Assembly: GCA_014378345.1 (NCBI GenBank)
Contig: JACMNW010000103.1
Location: forward strand, 1-5,886
Direction of reading: 5' to 3'
Source: Pseudorhodobacter sp.
Lineage (GTDB): Bacteria > Pseudomonadota > Alphaproteobacteria > Rhodobacterales > Rhodobacteraceae
Length of the DNA: 5,886 nt
Made by a program: the position numbers and the translations under genes. Below, in pieces: positions 5,152 through 5,886 of this stretch. Position 1 is the first letter of the stretch, and each line of letters begins with the position of its first letter. A model generated the notes under the pieces. The model saw nothing but the letters and a program-made list of their open reading frames with translations. It ran no database searches and was not told the origin of the DNA.

Positions 5152-5886
5152 TCATCGAGATAGCCCCGGTGCATCCGGGAAGAGGCCTGGCATCCATCTC
5201 CCGGCTAACGTGGCGGGAAATACCAGTCGCAATGGTGCGCGTGAGCTGTCCGACGCCACCGCCCCACTTTCTATCAAGGCTGAGGTTACGCGCCGCGCGC
5301 CCCGTTCGCCAAGGCCGAGGATTGCAGGGATTTCTGCCCGTTGCAGTTCGCCATGGTAGAGGAGCGCGCGCATCACGGTATCGGACTTGATGGGAAGGGC
5401 GCCCGCTTTGATCTTTTCGGCTGCCCAACCCAAAATTCGATCGCGCAGTGTGTCCGGCCGCATCAGGCTGGTCATGAACTCAACCTGATCTATCGAGACG
5501 CGCAGGAAAAATCTGGTGAATTCGGCAAGGGCGGTTTCACTAAGTGTACCACGCCCATCCCTGTCGCCACGTCGCGGGCCGTCGCAAGCTGCCAAATGTT
5601 GCTTATACTCCATCTCATTTCGGGCTAAGCCGCGCGCAACCGACCAGAGGCCTCCCGTATCCAGCGCATTGCGCAAAATCGCATAGGACATCAACCTGGC
5701 GACCCGACCGTTTCCATCCAGAAACGGGTGAATCCACAACAGCCGGTGATGGGCAGAGGCGGCAGCAAGAACTGATCCAACCCGGCCCGGTGCGCGGTAA
5801 GCCTGATCAAACCGCTGAAGAAAACGTGGCACGGCACCGGGGCTGATAGCCACATGCCGCCCGACAACCACATCACGGCTGCGCAA
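5152..5886 (-). CDS. Fic-domain protein, N-terminus beyond the window
   Basis: Fic enzymes usually transfer AMP (or another nucleotide phosphate) from a nucleotide to a hydroxyl on a target protein; many act as toxins or regulators. The visible 244 residues begin inside the protein: the frame is open to the right edge and the sequence RSRDVVVGRHVA is an internal Fic segment, so the TTG at the edge is not a credible start. The complete Fic motif HPFLDGNGRVAR begins at H53 of the visible part, with the catalytic histidine and phosphate-binding GNGR intact. Helical Fic core continues to about 150. From about 170 to 235 a winged-helix-like region (ELQRAEIPAILGLGERGARRVTSALIESG) suggests DNA or partner binding. 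No inhibitory (S/T)xxxE(G/N) helix is seen in this part; it may lie in the missing N-terminus. The gene converges with repC and looks like plasmid cargo. Target unknown. Confidence 0.9.
   Translation of the reverse strand: MRSRDVVVGRHVAISPGAVPRFLQRFDQAYRAPGRVGSVLAAASAHHRLLWIHPFLDGNGRVARLMSYAILRNALDTGGLWSVARGLARNEMEYKQHLAACDGPRRGDRDGRGTLSETALAEFTRFFLRVSIDQVEFMTSLMRPDTLRDRILGWAAEKIKAGALPIKSDTVMRALLYHGELQRAEIPAILGLGERGARRVTSALIESGAVASDSSRAPLRLVFPATLAGRWMPGLFPDAPGLSR

Noticed and set aside
1..5886. CRISPR array, tRNA or rRNA genes
   Set aside because: No regularly spaced repeats and no tRNA- or rRNA-like segments were recognised on either strand.

Overview
This window holds the replication and partition core of a repABC-type plasmid (or secondary replicon) of an alphaproteobacterium. 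The call rests on the gene order repA-repB-repC on one strand, the RepA, RepB and RepC protein signatures, a minus-strand antisense-RNA locus between repB and repC, and parS-type palindromes fitting GTTNNCNGCNGNNAAC. repABC replicons are known mainly from Rhizobiales and Rhodobacterales; the sequence alone does not decide between them.

Layout. Positions 1-759 (+) carry the 3' part of a serine recombinase/resolvase gene that enters from the left edge. Its catalytic domain joins in frame across a missing segment that should contain the D-R-L-x-R motif, so it is probably inactive. Positions 760-1239 hold no convincing gene: there is a perfect 9-bp inverted repeat, an AT-rich patch and several short palindromes that probably include the repA promoter/operator. 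repA (1240-2418) and repB (2418-3485) overlap by one base. The 273-bp repB-repC gap carries, on the minus strand, a promoter and a hairpin plus U-tract that define a candidate counter-transcribed RNA. On the plus strand it carries a 17-bp palindrome and a weak hairpin/T-tract that look like a repC leader attenuator. repC (3759-5012) follows, with an AT-rich interior where repABC origins are known to lie. A parS palindrome sits just after repC, and the left-pointing gene at the right edge (5152-5886 and beyond) encodes a Fic-domain protein.

How it works together. By family knowledge, RepA (ParA ATPase) and RepB (ParB) segregate the plasmid through parS and RepA also represses the operon. RepC initiates replication, and the antisense RNA limits RepC synthesis and sets copy number and incompatibility. 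Two sites fit the parS rule exactly, one inside repC and one downstream of it; a third, one base off, lies inside repB. The resolvase remnant and the Fic gene look like accessory cargo flanking the backbone.

The backbone is a known system, not a new one. The points most worth a second look are the intragenic parS sites, the strand-specific antisense-RNA hairpin with its possible leader switch, and the resolvase lacking its catalytic core.
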